From Nocardioides oceani (GTDB lineage Bacteria; Actinomycetota; Actinomycetes; Propionibacteriales; Nocardioidaceae), in NCBI RefSeq assembly GCF_030412965.1, contig NZ_JAUHJQ010000004.1, positions 77,459 through 141,458 of the forward strand: a DNA stretch of 64,000 nt. Direction: 5' to 3'. Under the pieces are notes generated by a model. It saw nothing but the letters and a program-made list of their open reading frames with translations. It did not search any database and had not been told where the DNA came from. Positions 63,897-64,000 of this stretch are shown here, one piece after another. The stretch's first letter is position 1. Every line of letters begins with the position of its first letter. The translations under genes and the position numbers were made by a program.

Positions 63897-63902
63897 TAGC
63901 GT
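63897..63902 (+). promoter_or_regulatory. -10 box TAGCGT of sdhC
   Basis: TAGCGT is followed by 8 nt and the GTG at 63911. Confidence 0.5.
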
Positions 63903-63910
63903 GGCACCTC

Positions 63911-64000
63911 GTGGCAACCCCGACCCTCGTCAAGGGGGCGCGCGCGACGCGCTCCACCGTGGCGCTCAAGATCGTCATGGCCGTCAGCGGCCTCGTCTTC
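63911..64000 (+). CDS. sdhC: Succinate dehydrogenase cytochrome b subunit (3' truncated by window end)
   Basis: Only 30 codons are present. The protein begins VATPTLVKGARATRSTVALK and continues IVMAVSGLVF, the start of the first membrane helix of the single-subunit cytochrome b type succinate dehydrogenase anchor in actinobacteria. Its place after cdd-linked genes agrees with Mycobacterium gene order. GTG 63911 is supported by the -10 box. The rest lies outside the window. Confidence 0.75.
   Translation, partial: MATPTLVKGARATRSTVALKIVMAVSGLVF

Overview
The window is about 64 kb of very GC-rich DNA from a high-GC Gram-positive actinobacterium. A member of the Nocardioidaceae, for example Nocardioides, fits best. 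The grounds are codon use dominated by G/C third positions, many GTG starts, a TAnnnT -10 hexamer set 5-8 nt before the start of at least 16 genes (leaderless-type promoters), a mycobacterial-type LexA box, dispersed repeats of the CTGGTCGAGCAGCGAGCG type, and a gene order (lpd, purine nucleoside phosphorylase, pmmB, deoC, add, deoA, cdd, sdhC) that parallels the lpdA-deoD-pmmB-add-deoA-cdd-sdhC stretch of Mycobacterium. Assignment to a genus is inference; no rRNA or tRNA gene was found.

Layout. 0-7.6 kb: the end of an acyl-CoA carboxylase alpha subunit, a frameshifted secreted-protein gene, a cluster of three operator-like palindromes, two PH-domain membrane proteins, three overlapping genes of an unrecognised membrane family that starts with a TPM-like domain, and a secreted RTX-like protein. 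7.6-17 kb: pyruvate carboxylase, a BenE-type transporter, an amidase, a SpoIID-like protein and a secreted LVIVD-repeat protein. 16.7-17.4 kb: a gene-free array of seven repeats. 17.5-20.3 kb: an SOS-controlled DUF222/HNH nuclease, a DUF305 lipoprotein and a free-standing relative of the C-terminal domain from the 3-6 kb cluster. 20.3-29.5 kb: an NAD(P)H-quinone dehydrogenase homologue overlapping dihydrolipoyl dehydrogenase, a gamma-glutamylcyclotransferase-like protein, purine nucleoside phosphorylase, a TetR regulator, heme oxygenase, an SDR epimerase, an aldo/keto reductase and phosphohexomutase. 29.5-33 kb: a BLUF photoreceptor, a strong hairpin, a TasA-like secreted protein, and a SipW-type signal peptidase fused to an internal signal segment and Ig-like repeats. 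33-41 kb: a PH protein, deoC, a Rieske protein, a uridine-kinase-like P-loop protein coupled to a C39-like protein, a DUF559 protein between two near-identical hairpins, adenosine deaminase, a MaoC hydratase, two small proteins and a divergent SDR/LysR pair. 41-47 kb: prfC, an MFS transporter, an old-yellow-enzyme homologue and a spermidine-synthase-like membrane protein. 47-56 kb: deoA, cdd, two permeases, an ATPase and a BMP lipoprotein forming a nucleoside uptake and salvage operon, then an M20 amidohydrolase. 56-64 kb: a ScyD/ScyE-like protein, the mutA-mutB-meaB operon, a small membrane protein, a glycosyltransferase and the start of sdhC.

How the genes fit together. The metabolic core is nucleoside scavenging: import by the BMP/ABC system, then purine nucleoside phosphorylase, adenosine deaminase, cytidine deaminase, thymidine phosphorylase, deoxyribose-phosphate aldolase and phosphohexomutase feed ribose phosphates into central carbon. 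A second core is C3/C4 metabolism: acyl-CoA carboxylase, methylmalonyl-CoA mutase with MeaB, pyruvate carboxylase and succinate dehydrogenase. The least explained parts are the TPM-like cluster with its distant fourth member, and the TasA-like/SipW-fusion cassette.
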